A DNA stretch of 64,000 bases from Phorcus lineatus (taxonomy: Eukaryota; Mollusca; Gastropoda; Trochida; Trochidae): NCBI GenBank assembly GCA_921293015.1, contig OV121092.1, positions 28,497,264-28,561,263 on the forward strand, in the 5' to 3' direction. The position numbers and the translations under genes were made by a program. The first letter of the stretch is position 1, and every line of letters begins with the position of its first letter. Positions 37,127 through 49,696 of this stretch are shown piece after piece. Under the pieces are notes generated by a model, which worked only from the letters and a program-made list of their open reading frames with translations, was not told the DNA's origin and did no database searches.

Positions 37127-37649
37127 TTAAGCCCGATGGGCTTATGGCATGGCGTCTATGCATCATTCCGTTCGTCCATCCGTAAAAGTTTTCGTTTTTT
37201 CGACTTCTTCTCATTAACCTGCAACTCTAAGAAGTTGAAATCTTGTGTATAGGTACCTTGAGCAATAGGGATTATAAATTGTAGATTTGGTAACCCTGTG
37301 ACCCATTGATAAGGACCATATTGGCCTCGACCTTTAAACGCACTAGTGCACACCAATATTTCGTAAACACAAGGAATGCACATATACTGCATATCTCTCG
37401 ATATTACTCATTTTCCTCACTCGAGTAATCTACCTCGCAAGTTATTTAACAAATATTTACGTATTCAGGTAGTAAATTTTTAGTGGATTTTTAAAGGCCG
37501 GAAGTATTTAATTTGAAATGAAATTCGCATGAACTACGATATCGGAAATATTAAGATTTTGCTCATAACCAGAAAAGCGGAAACGGCAGCCGCTATGGTG
37601 AATCTAATAACAATGCTAATACTGTGTTATTAAATCGGTTAATTTACAA

Positions 37650-37975
37650 CATTGCTTTCATAAAACATATTTCATGATTTGTTCTCAGTTCAGAGTTTAG
37701 GTAAATTCAATAGCTGCACACAGTACTAGTTCAGCCGTTTCCAAGTGTCAATAATTTATCCGTTTTGTGCACAGCTAACCATAGATTTTTATATGCCCAT
37801 GCCGACAGCGGCTGTCTTAACGTTTTCATTGTTGATTGCAGGTAAATTGTAAAGAATGTTTAGTATTTCATTGCATCGATAGAAAGTTTAAGTGAATGAA
37901 AAAGTCCTCGTAAACCTTAAAATAGCCAATTTAAACCGTAAAAGCGTGCACTAGTGCCTTTCAGCCTACTTTCAT
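37650..37975. repeat. Paralogous non-coding block (lectin B side)
   Basis: About 320 bp co-linear with 44015-44335. Shared stretches include AGTTCAGAGTTT, AGCTGCACACA, ATTTCATTGCATCGATAGAA and AGTGCCTTT. It lies about 0.7-1.0 kb beyond the 3' end of lectin B, while the partner lies beyond the 3' end of lectin C. This fits duplication of a whole lectin unit. Confidence 0.7.
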
Positions 37976-38657
37976 TTTCTTTTTATGAATCCGAAAACGC
38001 TAGAAATCTATAATTTTGTGTATAGACTCCTTGCCATATGATGATTTTGTGCATCTACATCTTTCTAGAATGGAGACGGAGATATATATATTTCATTGTT
38101 CTGTCTCCAATAAATACGACGTGGCTAGGGTGCATATTTATGACGATTCCCACAAATCTAAACTTGTTTGCGTAGGAAGGTAAATTTTTCAGAAAAACAT
38201 CTCTGTTACATGAAGACAAAATGTAGATTTCGTCTTCCCCCAATCTCCTTTAAATATAGTATAGGAGGGTACCCTACCTCATATCTTCATTTGTCTTTAA
38301 ATTTTGAGAACATCGTTCAGGATTGTGATGTGTGAATTTAAATGTCAACTAACTCCAAAATAAGAGCTTGACAGGGATGCAATTCTAAGTAATCTACAGA
38401 TTTGGACCCTTCGGTGCATGCTACCTCAATTAAGCTTTTGGAGAAGAGCAGTCTTTGAGAAGAAGTCGAGAATTTGAAAGTTTACGGACAATGGACAGCG
38501 AACGGACGCCGAGCGATGGGCAATACCTAAGCTCATCTGACGAACCCAAATTGGAATTCATATTTCCTGATAAATTATGACCCTTTTATAAAAAGATGAC
38601 TTATTTAGAAACGTACATAAATTATTTTGCTTTTCAGAAATATGTAGGCGACTTTTC

Positions 38658-41600
38658 CTACCTCATTTCACAGATGAATCTTTTTTTTACTGTGCATATC
38701 GTGTCATCCCAAACCCAAACGTCATTAGGATGCCAGAACTGAAGACAGTTTTGGTGGTAATCCTCTCCTGTAGTTGGCTCACCAGGTCCCCAATCTGTGA
38801 AAGTCAGATTAACATTCGAACCTGTCCATCTAAAGTCTCCTTCATTGAGCATGTCCGTAGCTCCGAGCCAAACCGGATCGTTATCTGTAAAATCATTTAA
38901 AAACATTCTATGATGTCCTTATAAAGGAACTATGAGATGTGTATCTTTAATAATCTTTTACTATAGAATCTTGAATCGTTTATCTGCTCTTTACTGCACT
39001 CTTACTATGAAGTACTCAATTAAAGCAGGTGAAATAAGAACATACTATTTTCAAATAACAATTTTGATATATTGAGGCTTTAGTTATTAGAATTGGTCTT
39101 AAAATATAGGCGCTGCAGGGTGTCCGCCCTCGAATATTCTTTTCTCTTTTCTCCACAAACCGTTAATACTATGTATCTCAAATTTGAAAATATAATCTTT
39201 TGGAATGGACACTGGTATATGTAAATAGCATTGTTTAACCTTGAAAGAAAAGTGGATGGCAGGGATGTTACTTTTACGTTTAGGTAGATTAACCCGGTGT
39301 AAGGTCGTTTACCCAATATAATAAAATGGTGACTGAACTTTAAAGTTATACTTAAATACTTTACGGATCTGTCACCAACGTCCAATACATTTGTTAAAAA
39401 GTGTTTAGTTGAGACGGGTCTTCGCTATCAAATTTGGTATTTGTTTTCATAACTCATCGCAAATTGTCATTAAATATCTACGTAAAAAGGTCTTACGATT
39501 TATAGCTTGAGTAGTTGGCAGGAACTAGTTTATTTCATCATCGTTGGAAATTTGAAACTGACAAAGTACAATTGGTGCCAAAACGTTTGTTAAATGATCC
39601 AAAAGGTTTAAAAATATAATTTCAAAGGGTATTCTAGCTTGTATTTGAAGACGATCCTAACAGTTTCCAAAGACGAATTATTACGGTGGATGAAATATGT
39701 TCTAAAACTTTCAACCAGAGGCTTAGAAAGAGTTGAAGCACGTGACGCCACCGACTCTTAAGAAGGTAAAAGCTCTTCCGTTAGCTAGAAAACAGTTTCC
39801 TTGGATTCTGAGAGTGTTATCGTAGTGGATTACCACCAAAAGGTTAAAACAACTAAAGGCACATGCTATTCCTCGTTTGGAATGTAAGGCAGTTCTTTCC
39901 TGTTGATGGTCTACCAAGACAATGCGCTAGTGCACGTATCAGCAGTTGATAGATAACAATGACTTCCCTCATTTTCATCATCCACCCTTCTCGCCTGATT
40001 TAGCACCCGTAGACTTCTGTCTGTTTTCTTTTTTAAATGAGTTTTCGGAAGAATATCGGGTCCGTCGATTATGTCATTGCAACCGTTTCTACTGCCTGGA
40101 ATAAAGGCTCGTAATACGGATGGGAGAAGATTATTACATTGAATAGAAACTGTTGAAGATTTTATTTGAATTACTTCAGTTTGGTATCTTCCTTGTTAAT
40201 CTACATTTCTATTGGAAAATTCAGATTAGTCATTATTTGAAATGTAAGTGAAAAAAAATTGGTTTTTTTATTGAATGATTTTACTTTAAAAACATTTTAT
40301 AACCTTATTTTATGTTTGCATTCGTGAATTAAATTTATTAGTTGGTCTTACCATGAGTTTTTATCACTTCATTCTTCAGAAAGTTATTTTCCGCAGCACT
40401 TTCAATACCTGCAAGATTGGCGTCGTGTAGCGTGCACATAAACTGGAATTAGAAAAAAAGAAAGAATTTATCCGTAGTGTCAAAATACTTTACCCCTTAC
40501 TGCAAAACATGTGAACCGCTTCACTCATGTGAGATCATTAACACAAAGGAGGTCATAGAAAAGATTATGTAAAGTATTTTATCATTATTTTATCCAACTG
40601 TTTGAATCAAACTCTGTTATGAATATTTTGTCTTATCTAAGAACTTTCAAAAACATATTTTCAAAAAAGCATGCAATTATCGTTTCATCACCGCGCAGTA
40701 ATACATTGACAAATTAGTCCTGACCTTCACATATCCTTCGTCCAATCAAAAGGTATATATGTCTTGTTCTTGAAATATTTCATTAATAAATTTAGAATAC
40801 ACAACATCAGTCTTCCCTATCTACACGTTAAACATTTTGGTATCTTAGAAGGAAACAAACAAAAAAGAATAGATACAATTTAACAAATTTGAAAACAGGT
40901 CAAAGTATCATAGTGTCACGCGGTTCGAGCTTGCGACCTTTTTCTCTCCCCTAATGTACTTTCATAAAATGTCACCAATTATTGTATATATGGAAAGTAC
41001 ATATTATGTTCTTAACATTCATGTATCTATTTTTATCATTCATGTCTTAATTCGCCGACTGTGGCTATTTTCATATGTTCAAATGTCATTTTCATGCTCC
41101 ATTTATCAGCCTTTTTACATGTAGCATCAATATGCCAATACTCATGATATATATATATATATTTATATCTGCTTGTAGAGGAGTTTGCGCCCTTTAAAAT
41201 AAGCCATTGTAGGGCTCCATAACTTAAATATTTATGGAGCTAGGGATAATTTAGTTTCGCAAAGAAACACAGATTCGCGATATCCTTTAGATAAGCTACC
41301 ATCTCCTCTTGGAGATCGGCCTGGTCTTCATTGACGTCGGTACGGAGCCAATAAATAGCGGGCTAAGCTCTGGTACCAGTAGTCTTGGCTTGATCCTTGC
41401 GGGGAGAGGTCACGGGTTGATCTGGGACGTTGGAAGTAAATTGGTGAGGTTGATATTCCTTTATTTTTCTCTGTACCTATCTGGAGTATGTGATCACTTC
41501 CTTTAAGAACTTACAGTTTTAACCTTACCTTCCCTCCCAATATTTTATAAGTTCTACTATACCTATACTAGAATTTCTTATTCATTTACTCACTCAAGTA

Positions 41601-43419
41601 GTGATTAGGGATCATCTAAAGTACTGTGTGCTTGTTGTTTATTCACCCCTATTTTTAGTCCACCCGTGTCCCCTCACTTCCATTGTATATTCACGCTAAG
41701 TGTTGATTTGTCTCATTGATGCTTTCTCGTTAAGACGGCCATTAGCTTATCTTGTTGTTACAACGTCTGGGGTATGCTAGAGTGATTCCCCACAGTTGCC
41801 TATTTGTTTATTCATGGGTTGTTGACTTCCTTAATTAGTTGTTAACTCCTGTTGAGTGGATTACGGGTAGCTTGTTATCGTCTTGTTTAGACTGCAAATA
41901 AACCACTTGATTCACGGATTGGCTTCTCTCTAGTTATTTATTGGCTTGATTATTTTCTTTTCTTATCTTTTTGCCGGACAAACGGATCTAGTCTGAGTTT
42001 AGATATCGTTACACCGTGACAATAGTGACCTTGATGACATCAAGGTCAACCAAATCGACTGGTGTCTTGGTACTCTTTCATTGAAGTCTGGTACCAAATG
42101 TGTAGACTTGTTTCAGTAGTTCATGAGATACCGTGCTAACAAAATTGCCTGGTTGCCAATAGTTACCTCAGCCTGTGTCCATTGTTCTAATTCTGAAAAT
42201 AGATGGTAGCAGGAACCATGGAATGGTACCCAGAAGTCAGGACAGGCACCTGCAAAGGAAAAATTCAAACATTTTCTTATTCAACATCGTCCTTATCTAC
42301 CTATTCTTATCTAAAATTTAACAAGAAACTCACATCATGTATATACTCCAGTTAAGGTACGAAGTCGAACTTCTTCGAAAAAGAACTTAACCTTTGACTA
42401 CAAAAAAAGATTTACAACTCCATATATTCAAGTGATAATGAAACAGTTCAGTTCAATTAATTTTATTACGTATTAATGGCCATGAAGACAACAGTACAAC
42501 ATGTTAAAAAATATGATACATACAATAACTATGCCACTGACAAGATTCTTCTAAATTATAAATGTTACTCAATGCGTTCATATTGTCTCTCAGTTTAAAC
42601 ACCTTCAATACAATATACAAAGTTTTATTAAGTTATCATAATCAACGATTGAAAACAAGCTATATGTAGGTGAGGTGAGGTGAGGTGAGGTGAGGTGAGG
42701 TGAGGTGAGGTGGTGTTTAACGCCGCTCTCAAGATTACTTCACTTATATCGCGGCTGCTAGTATTATTGTAGGGAGAAAGCCCGCAACACTATTGTGGCT
42801 ATGCATTGCGGTGAAACCTCCGAGCATCGGCTGGAACTAGCGAACCATGGGTGGTACTGAGCTGAATTTCAGTGTAGCATTGCACCCAAACCTGACTGCA
42901 TGTAGAACAGTTCTCTACTGCAGACAAAGTTGCCGAGCCCCTGGCGGGATTCGAACCACGGACCGCCTGATCCGAAGCCGAACGCGCTAACCACTGCGCT
43001 ATCCCGCCCCCTATATGTGGGTGGTGATGACAATAAGCTCGAAGATATCTGCTCCGAACATGTATTTATAAACTGGACATACTAGAATGACATGAAATTC
43101 ATGCTCTATTTGTGATTTATAAAATGTAAAGTTGTATCTGAATTTTTATAATGCCTATAAGAATTCATTTTTAAACCATGAATATTAAAACGTATCTTTA
43201 TCATGAAACATTATTACTTACAGAATACAGTCTGCATATGTAAGAGAATGAATCTAAAGATAAATATTCTTTACAGGTCATTTATAAATGACAATTGTAT
43301 GCAATTTCATATTTCAATGTTAATATCTATTTCATTTATTCAAGTGGCATTGAAATAAAATCATACCTTGGCAATATGTAGCAGTAACAAGAAGGGTTAT
43401 GACTGCGCCAAAAATCATG
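38658..43419 (-). CDS. Secreted C-type lectin B
   Basis: Four exons: 43368-43419, 42167-42249, 40352-40442, 38658-38884, coding 150 residues. The signal peptide is MIFGAVITLLVTATYCQG. The C-type lectin domain follows the same pattern as lectin A (CPDFWVPFHGSCYHLF, LAGIE, WLGATD, TDWGPGEPT, NCLQFW, WDDTIC, FICE) with six cysteines. The binding-site triplet is Glu111-Pro112-Thr113, close to the mannose-type EPN but with Thr for Asn; WDD sits at 134-136. Exons 2 and 3 are the most conserved against A and C. The introns have been enlarged by a solo LTR (intron 2), a mariner relic (intron 3) and a SINE (intron 1). The frame is intact and all splice sites are canonical, so it is probably functional. 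Confidence 0.92.
39640..40170 (+). mobile_element. Mariner transposase relic in lectin B intron 3
   Basis: In shifting plus-strand frames, mariner transposase landmarks appear in order: RIITVDE (the DDE-domain start), DSESVIVVDY, QDNALVHVSAVDR, and HHPPFSPDLAPVDFCLF (family form HPPYSPDLAPSDxxLF). Several stops and shifts make it dead. No terminal inverted repeats were resolved. Confidence 0.75.
40914..42021. mobile_element. Solo LTR (fossil, probably Gypsy-type) in lectin B intron 2
   Basis: Starts TGTCACG and ends CGTGACA, with the usual TG..CA termini. It is flanked on both sides by the same four bases, ATAG (40910-40913 and 42022-42025), as expected of a target duplication. It is about 1.1 kb long, with an AATAAA near the right half. 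No coding interior or second LTR is present, so the element survives only as a solo LTR. The Gypsy assignment rests only on length and duplication size. Confidence 0.6.
42670..43010 (-). mobile_element. tRNA-derived SINE with GTGAG tail, complete copy
   Basis: Read on the minus strand, it starts with a tRNA-like head: A box TAGCGCAGTGGTTAGCGCG and B box GGTTCGAATCCC. It continues through a conserved body ending AGCGGCGTTAAACACC and finishes in a short (CTCAC)n tail. Direct repeats CTATATGTAGG and CTATATGTGGG flank it (42659-42669, 43011-43021) as target-site duplications. The GTTTAACGCCGCT body motif is typical of mollusc SINEs. Confidence 0.88.
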
Positions 43420-43460
43420 GTGGTTCCTACAGGGTGGCTAGTTCCCTGTGAAATATCCGC

Positions 43461-43470
43461 TATCTTATCA
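43461..43470 (-). promoter_or_regulatory. GATA-type motif upstream of lectin B
   Basis: TGATAAGATA on the minus strand, 42 nt before the start codon, identical to the ten bases upstream of lectin A. Confidence 0.5.
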
Positions 43471-44014
43471 GTAAGGTAAAAGATTTTGCCTATTATTTAT
43501 ATAATCTATTTCAATCGTCACATTTAACCTGTTTTACTATATATAAGTTTTCTTATTCTATCTTTGGTTTAAACATTCTCGGGAATCTCAGGCAACAAAT
43601 TAAGATGTTCTTGTCAATTTTTTTAATCAGAACAAACTATGATACAATGTGACGTCATAGCATAAATAGCAAATCACACACAAATACAATACTCTACAGT
43701 ATTTAACACCTGACCATGACACCCAGACACCACATCATATCATCCAATGATAAAACATATAATAAAACACAACAGTATGATAATCTATATAAGGATATTA
43801 TACACATTATAATACCATATTGCAATCATATATCAAAACAGGATATCAAGACCGCGCAATACTTCATACCAATCTAACTAAATTTAGATCAAGAATTCTA
43901 TGTTGTGTTATTATATATTATCTAACATCTTTCATGAGTATCGAAAGACCTTCGGTTAAAACCAATCACGTTTTGCCTCTTAAACGAGCGCAACAATTTT
44001 TTTCATTTGGTTAA

Positions 44015-44335
44015 GTTATAAGATTGCTTTGATAAATTATATTTCATTATTTGTTTCCAGTTCAGAGTTTTCAATGGTCAATTCAAAAGCTGCACACATT
44101 ACTAATTCACCGTTTTCAACTTTCCAAACTTTCCAGCTGACCACAGATTTTACACATCTATTAGCCGACTTCTGCCGTATTAACTTTTCCATTGTTGATT
44201 AAAGGTTAATTGTAAAGAATGATAGGTATTTCATTGCATCGATAGAAAGCTAAAGCGAATGCAAATGCCATCAAAGAATTGAATATAGCGAACTTGAACC
44301 TAAAAAGAGTGCTATAGTGCCTTTATAGGCTTGTC
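44015..44335. repeat. Paralogous non-coding block (lectin C side)
   Basis: Partner of 37650-37975. It is co-linear with several small indels, including ATTTCATTGCATCGATAGAA and a shared final AGTGCCTTT. Confidence 0.7.
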
Positions 44336-44493
44336 TTGTTTCCAAACATTGTAGATTGATTACTTCCGAGATAAAGGTACGCTTAACATTGGCAAAAAAT
44401 AACATATTATTAAAATTGAAGGATTTTAACTAGCTAAGGTTCGTCCTTTCAAACAGATAAACTTGACTACGGTTTTCAATCAAACCTTATAAG

Positions 44494-44752
44494 ATGAGGT
44501 GAGATTATATGGGGTTTAACGCCGCTAACAAGAGTATTTCACTCATATTGCGGCTGCTAGTGTTATTACAGATAGAAAGCCCGTAGCGTCATTGTGGGAA
44601 ACATTGCGGTGAAACCTGCGAGCATCGGCTGAAACTAGCCAACCATTGGTTGATCTGCGATGGAATTCAATGTAGCATTGCACCCGAACCCTGCTGTGTG
44701 TAGAACAGTTTTCTTCTTTGAAGTTGCCGAGCCCCTGGCGGGACAAACCATG
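44494..44752 (-). mobile_element. Truncated copy of the mollusc SINE
   Basis: It shares the body of the 42670-43010 SINE (GGTTTAACGCCGCT, GCATTGCGGTGAAACCT, TTGCCGAGCCCCTGGCGGGA) but stops before the tRNA-like A and B boxes. Confidence 0.8.
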
Positions 44753-46514
44753 TAACACGCTGGTAGAAAAGTCGATTCTTTGGGGTTTTTTCAGTATGAC
44801 ACGTTTTCTATAACTTTTTGTGTCATGGCAACGCTTATTTGATATAGAATAATGATAACACATGTTAAAACATCGTTTATTATTTTTTTAAATCAAGAAA
44901 GTTAACATTTTTAAAACGCTAATATATATGAAGAAGATCAAGACCTCCAGAAAGTCGTTGAAGATCCACAAATGTCAGCCAATCACTTCAAGGTCTCTGA
45001 AAATAAATAAATAAAACCCTGGTAAGCCTGATGTCAATGATAGAGCGCCTATTTAAATCAACTTTTTATCAACTTTGAATAACTGTAGTCTATACATTTA
45101 GAAGCTTTGGGCTGCAGGATCGGGGTTAATTACATATTTCAAGCGGAATCCGATTGAAATACGGACGGGTGGTGTAACTTTTCTACTCATGGGGCATAAT
45201 TAGAGATACTTCAATAAAAACAAAAGTATATACTCAAATTCAAAACAATATTCAGACTTCGATGAAAGCATAAGACTAATTGGTATATATGCAAACTAGG
45301 AACTGAGTGCGGGATATTCGATTTTTAATTATCGATATCATTTTCATTAGTGTGTAAATGAATAGATATAATTATCTGTAATAATTATCGGTAAATTCTT
45401 AAGAGATACAAATATCAATTACTTATTTTGTTCATTATACGACTACCGCCAACAATCAGTGCGAAGATAATACTGATATTGGGTGAGACTTATGGTTACG
45501 AATTAGACTTCTAGCTATTGTGTCATACACTCATCGCGGTACTTGCCGTCTGGTTGCTTTGGAAACATGATTAAGTTTGTTAAAAGATTGATGCCATTAA
45601 GATAGATTGTTTGAATTGAAAACACGAATAACATGAAGCCATGTACTTGTAAATAAACAAAAGAGTAGCTTTTTTAGAAAGAGTAAAAGTTTGAACACTA
45701 TATATTCATTTGACGAACATTATCTTAACAAGTGATTTTCAAAAATATTAAAAATCATACTCATTATTTTCGAGTACTTTACCTATTTCAAAAAAACTTT
45801 TATTACCTCTTTTCGCAGAAGAACCGATGTTTCTCTGTGCAAGATTCATCATCCCACTGCCACCTGCCATTTCCGAAATGCCAGAATTGAAGGCAGTTCT
45901 GACTGTCAGCTCCGTTGGGTTCCGTAGGCCCCCAATCTGTGTAATTCACGGGAAGATGGTTTTATCCATCTGTATTCGCCATCATTGACGACGTCAGAGG
46001 CACCAAACCACACCGCAATAGTACCTGAAGTGATTGAGAAACAATGGATGGTTTATTCTCAAGCTTTTGTGTTGTTGGAAAGAGGAATGGAAATGTTGAG
46101 TTGAGATGAAATTTATACTATTATATTATTCCTCTGTCATAACACCATTGATATATTGTAACTTAAGTCTTACCATCTTTTGTCATTGCGTGATGGAGAG
46201 GGGCTGTGTTGCTTGGTTGAAATGAATATTAAAACTAATACGGGATGTTTTGAACATATATGTCATTGCTTGAATGACTGTCCTGGGACCACTGTTATGG
46301 GTTATTTGGTGAACTGAACGATAATATGGGATGACTGCTCTTAAAGATTGTGTTATTCGGTCCTATGTCCCAGTACCATCGTTACATTTATGTCTTTGGC
46401 CTCGTACATGTTTCGTCGAAAGGGAAGTGATGGATTGTTCGGTTGAGATAAAATTAAAAATGATATATGATGACAGCTTTGAATAATTAGGTCATCAAAT
46501 CCCTCTTTCTCAAA

Positions 46515-46763
46515 TATTTATACATACATACATACATACAAATATACACTAACACATACATACATACATACATACATACATACATACAATCATGCATTCA
46601 TTCATTCATTCATACACACATACATGCATACATTCATTCATTCATACTCACATGCATGCATACATTCATTCATACACATATACATACATACATACACTAA
46701 CACATACATACATACATACAAACATACACTTACACATACATACTTAGTACATAAATACAAACA

Positions 46764-46797
<34 letters not shown>

Positions 46798-46850
46798 CAT
46801 ACATACATTCATTCATTCATACCCAGATGCATACATACATGCATACATAC
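46515..46850. repeat. CATA/CATT tetranucleotide microsatellite
   Basis: Long interrupted (ACAT)n with ATTC and ACAC interruptions in lectin C intron 3. The 129-codon open frame rich in His, Thr and Tyr that covers it is a by-product. Confidence 0.95.
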
Positions 46851-47842
46851 AATGGATGTGTTGATCTTACCACTGGAATTCTTTATTATATTCTTCAGAA
46901 ATCTATTCTCCCCAGCTGTTTCAATCGTTGCAAGATTTGAATCTTCCAGTGAGCACATCAACTGTGATTTTTTAAAAAAAGAAAGACAACTGTGTTTTCA
47001 TCATTATTCTTAGAAACTACAGATTTGAATACAATTCCTACATAAAACTATCTTGAAGACGATCTAGCACATTTTCGGGAATATCTAATTGTTAAACTTT
47101 TCCCCTTCCAACATCAGTTTATTAAAAATACATTTTCTTCAAAGGTTTCAGTTACATTTAAATAATTCAGTAAGATAGACACTTTATTAATTGATGGATG
47201 GGAAAAAATATTTTTTTTAATGTTTTAAAAAAAGTTTCATATGCTATCATGAGAACATTTTATGTGTCTTATTTAACGTTACCGTTACAACATTTACATA
47301 TTCCTTCTTTTGATTATATTATAGGGTTGATATAGTCTTTAGTCTGGTACTTTAGGATCCTTTTGCCAAAGCTACATTGAATATATATACATAAATTGCT
47401 TGTATGGAAGTATTTCCCCTTATCTCTACCAATTTTCTGCAACTCATATAAATTCAAAGACTTTTCCAGGTAATATAAGAGCTCTTCTTAAAACTGTATT
47501 TAGAGAATTTAGCAAAATGTTCCTTAGATGAGAGGAACTTTCAATCTCAATGAAATCAGATCGAAAATAGTCGAGGTACAAGGTAATTTTTGAAAAGTAA
47601 GTTGCTTTCCTTACATTTTTTCATACCGGTTTAATTTTGTATAAACTGGATTCTAACAAAATGAATATAATTAAATGATATCACGAAAGTCTTTTAAAAA
47701 AGTGTTACAATATTGTTTTCAAGGTATATTGAAACAGCAATGGTAAGTTAGTTGAAGTGATACAATAAAGTAAAATTAGTATCAATCGCCGTAGATTGTT
47801 ATTTGGAATAACAGTGTGACACCTTAACTACATATACCTTAA

Positions 47843-48303
47843 AGAGCCACTCCGTGATTTTCATAACATATCATTTACCTTCGATACGAACCTAAATGTC
47901 AAATGTGGTGATATAAAATCATAGCATCTTAACTTTTCATGTCCAAAAGACATATATATGACAAATACTGGTTTTCCATGAAAATCTAAAAACAGCCTTA
48001 CAAATGCAAAGAGGTGTAGATATCACGTCTAATATACATGGATACTAGTTATATAACCTAACAAACGCTATCAACTACCCTCCCGGCTGTTTTAGATAAG
48101 TCTCCAAAATTACGTTTCACTAATTGACGGGCGCCACTGTCCAGTTTTCGATCATAATTGCGACGTTCTACCTTCATATTGTCACTGTACAAAACAAATT
48201 AGCTTTAAAATGATTCTTTAGGTAACAGTCGATACTTCTCGATCGAATGACACCATTGATTAAGTTTAGCATATATGACTTCAACAACTCACGGCGTGGC
48301 TCT
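47843..48303. mobile_element. TTAA-type MITE (piggyBac-like), copy in lectin C intron 2
   Basis: 461 bp between TTAA at 47839-47842 and TTAA at 48304-48307. The inverted ends are AGAGCCACTCCGTGA and its mirror (14 of 15 match). Shared with 25506-25967 along its full length. Diverged relatives start near 48870 and 49884. Confidence 0.85.
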
Positions 48304-49685
48304 TTAATGGCTTTTCAGTACGTTTTCATAAGGAAATAAAGTGATCTCATACATCGGGATTGCTATTTGACGGTATTTGAAAGTTCATGTCTCTTGGTTT
48401 CTATGGTTACCTGTGCCTGTGTCCATTGTTCCAGTTCAGAAAAGAGATGGTAGCAGGAACCATGGAATGGTGTCCAGTAATCTGGACAGGCACCTGGGGA
48501 GGAACATTTTCAACTTATAACCTGTCTTAATATACTATAATGGCTTTGCAGCACGTTTTCATAGGGAAAAAAGTGATCTCATAAAAGAAATCGTTTTTAG
48601 ATAATAAAAAGTCAATAAACGTACGAAATTCAAATTCGGTAACGATACGGGAATCCATTTCTCTCGCTCAAATGATAAAAAGGGTGTTCACAGCCCCATA
48701 CAGTTTCGCTTTCAGCATGATAATTTTTTCAAAACCTATGGATAGATGGTTGAGGTTTAGCAGTGATGTGTGTGACCCTCACGTTTTGATATACTAACAT
48801 TTATTTGGGGACATTTTAATGAAAAACTAATAATAATTTCCAAGAAATGTGCTTTGACTTTGTGACTTTTTATATGAGACGCTCCGTGTTTTTTCATGAT
48901 ATATTATTTGACTTTAATATGAAATTATACCAGATGTTGTGATATGATTTGAAATATCCACATATTCATACCCAAATAAATATGCCTTAAGTACTTATTT
49001 GAAGTTTCCAAAGTTACCTTTGAGTGAAACACCATTAAAATTGTTCGGTTTTCCATCAACATGGCAAATTGACACCATCATTTTGTAACAGTACTGGAGC
49101 CATAAACCTAAAGATATTACTTTACAGCAACAGTCGATATTTTTCGATAGATTTAAAACGTTAATGAGGGTTAGGACATGTGACTCACATAGAGTCTAAT
49201 CATCGTGGAAATATGCCTTTTACTAAATTTCCATCATATTTACATCATTTCGAGTCGGCCATCTCACGAAAATGAAAACAACTAGAACCAACTGCAAGGC
49301 AACGTTATACTATTACGAGGATTTCTTGAAAAAGCGTGCTTAATTCAGTTAAGCCACGCAAATTCTTGTTACTTTCTCCACGCTCTAAAATGACCACACG
49401 CCTTTTTCGCCTGACATGTTACACTTTATTCTATGACTACGAACAAAGGACCAAAGGAAGGGCATAAAATTTCATTTTCAGAGAACGTAATGCATTGCCT
49501 TTAAATCAACGGTAAATTATAAATACTGTACTTCTTTACTCAGGTTAATACTAAATTTTAAAAAAGAAACACACCTTGACAAAATATCACGTGGAGAATA
49601 AGAAAGAAGATAATTGCACCAAACACCATGCTTGTTTTTCGACGCCTCTAAAATAATTTAGATCGTGAGAAAAATCTGTATGCAA

Positions 49686-49696
49686 CATCTTATCTT
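49686..49696 (-). promoter_or_regulatory. GATA-type motif upstream of lectin C
   Basis: AAGATAAGATG on the minus strand, about 57-67 nt before the start codon, in the same place as the motifs of lectins A and B. Confidence 0.45.

Larger units (their letters stand above)
43420..45802. other. Spacer between lectin B and lectin C
   Basis: It holds a low-complexity stretch related to the 14-kb minisatellite (43680-43830), a block paralogous to 37.7-38.0 kb (44015-44335) and a truncated SINE (44494-44752). No gene is recognised. Confidence 0.6.
45803..49629 (-). pseudogene. C-type lectin C, frameshifted in its last exon
   Basis: Four exons as in A and B: 49575-49629 (signal peptide MVFGAIIFFLILHVIFCQG), 48411-48493 (CPDYWTPFHGSCYHLF), 46871-46961 (LMCSLEDSNLATIE) and 45803-46024. 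In the last exon the frame is good through WFGASDVVNDGEYRW. Two bases are then missing near 45955-45965 compared with A and B. The natural frame runs into a TGA at 45906-45908. The shifted frame carries the rest of the domain: TDWGPTEPN, NCLQFW, WQWDDESC and FFCEKR before TAA. The triplet EPN is the classic mannose-type motif. All splice sites are intact and no other damage is seen, so this is either a young pseudogene or a sequencing or assembly error. If the two bases are an error, it would be a normal lectin of about 150 residues. Confidence 0.85.

Noticed and set aside
42940-43010. tRNA gene on the minus strand
   Set aside because: A and B boxes are present, but the sequence continues into a SINE body with tail and target duplication and lacks a proper cloverleaf.
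46624-47013. 129-codon His/Thr/Tyr-rich open frame
   Set aside because: It is the (CATA)n microsatellite read in frame, followed by antisense lectin C exon 3.
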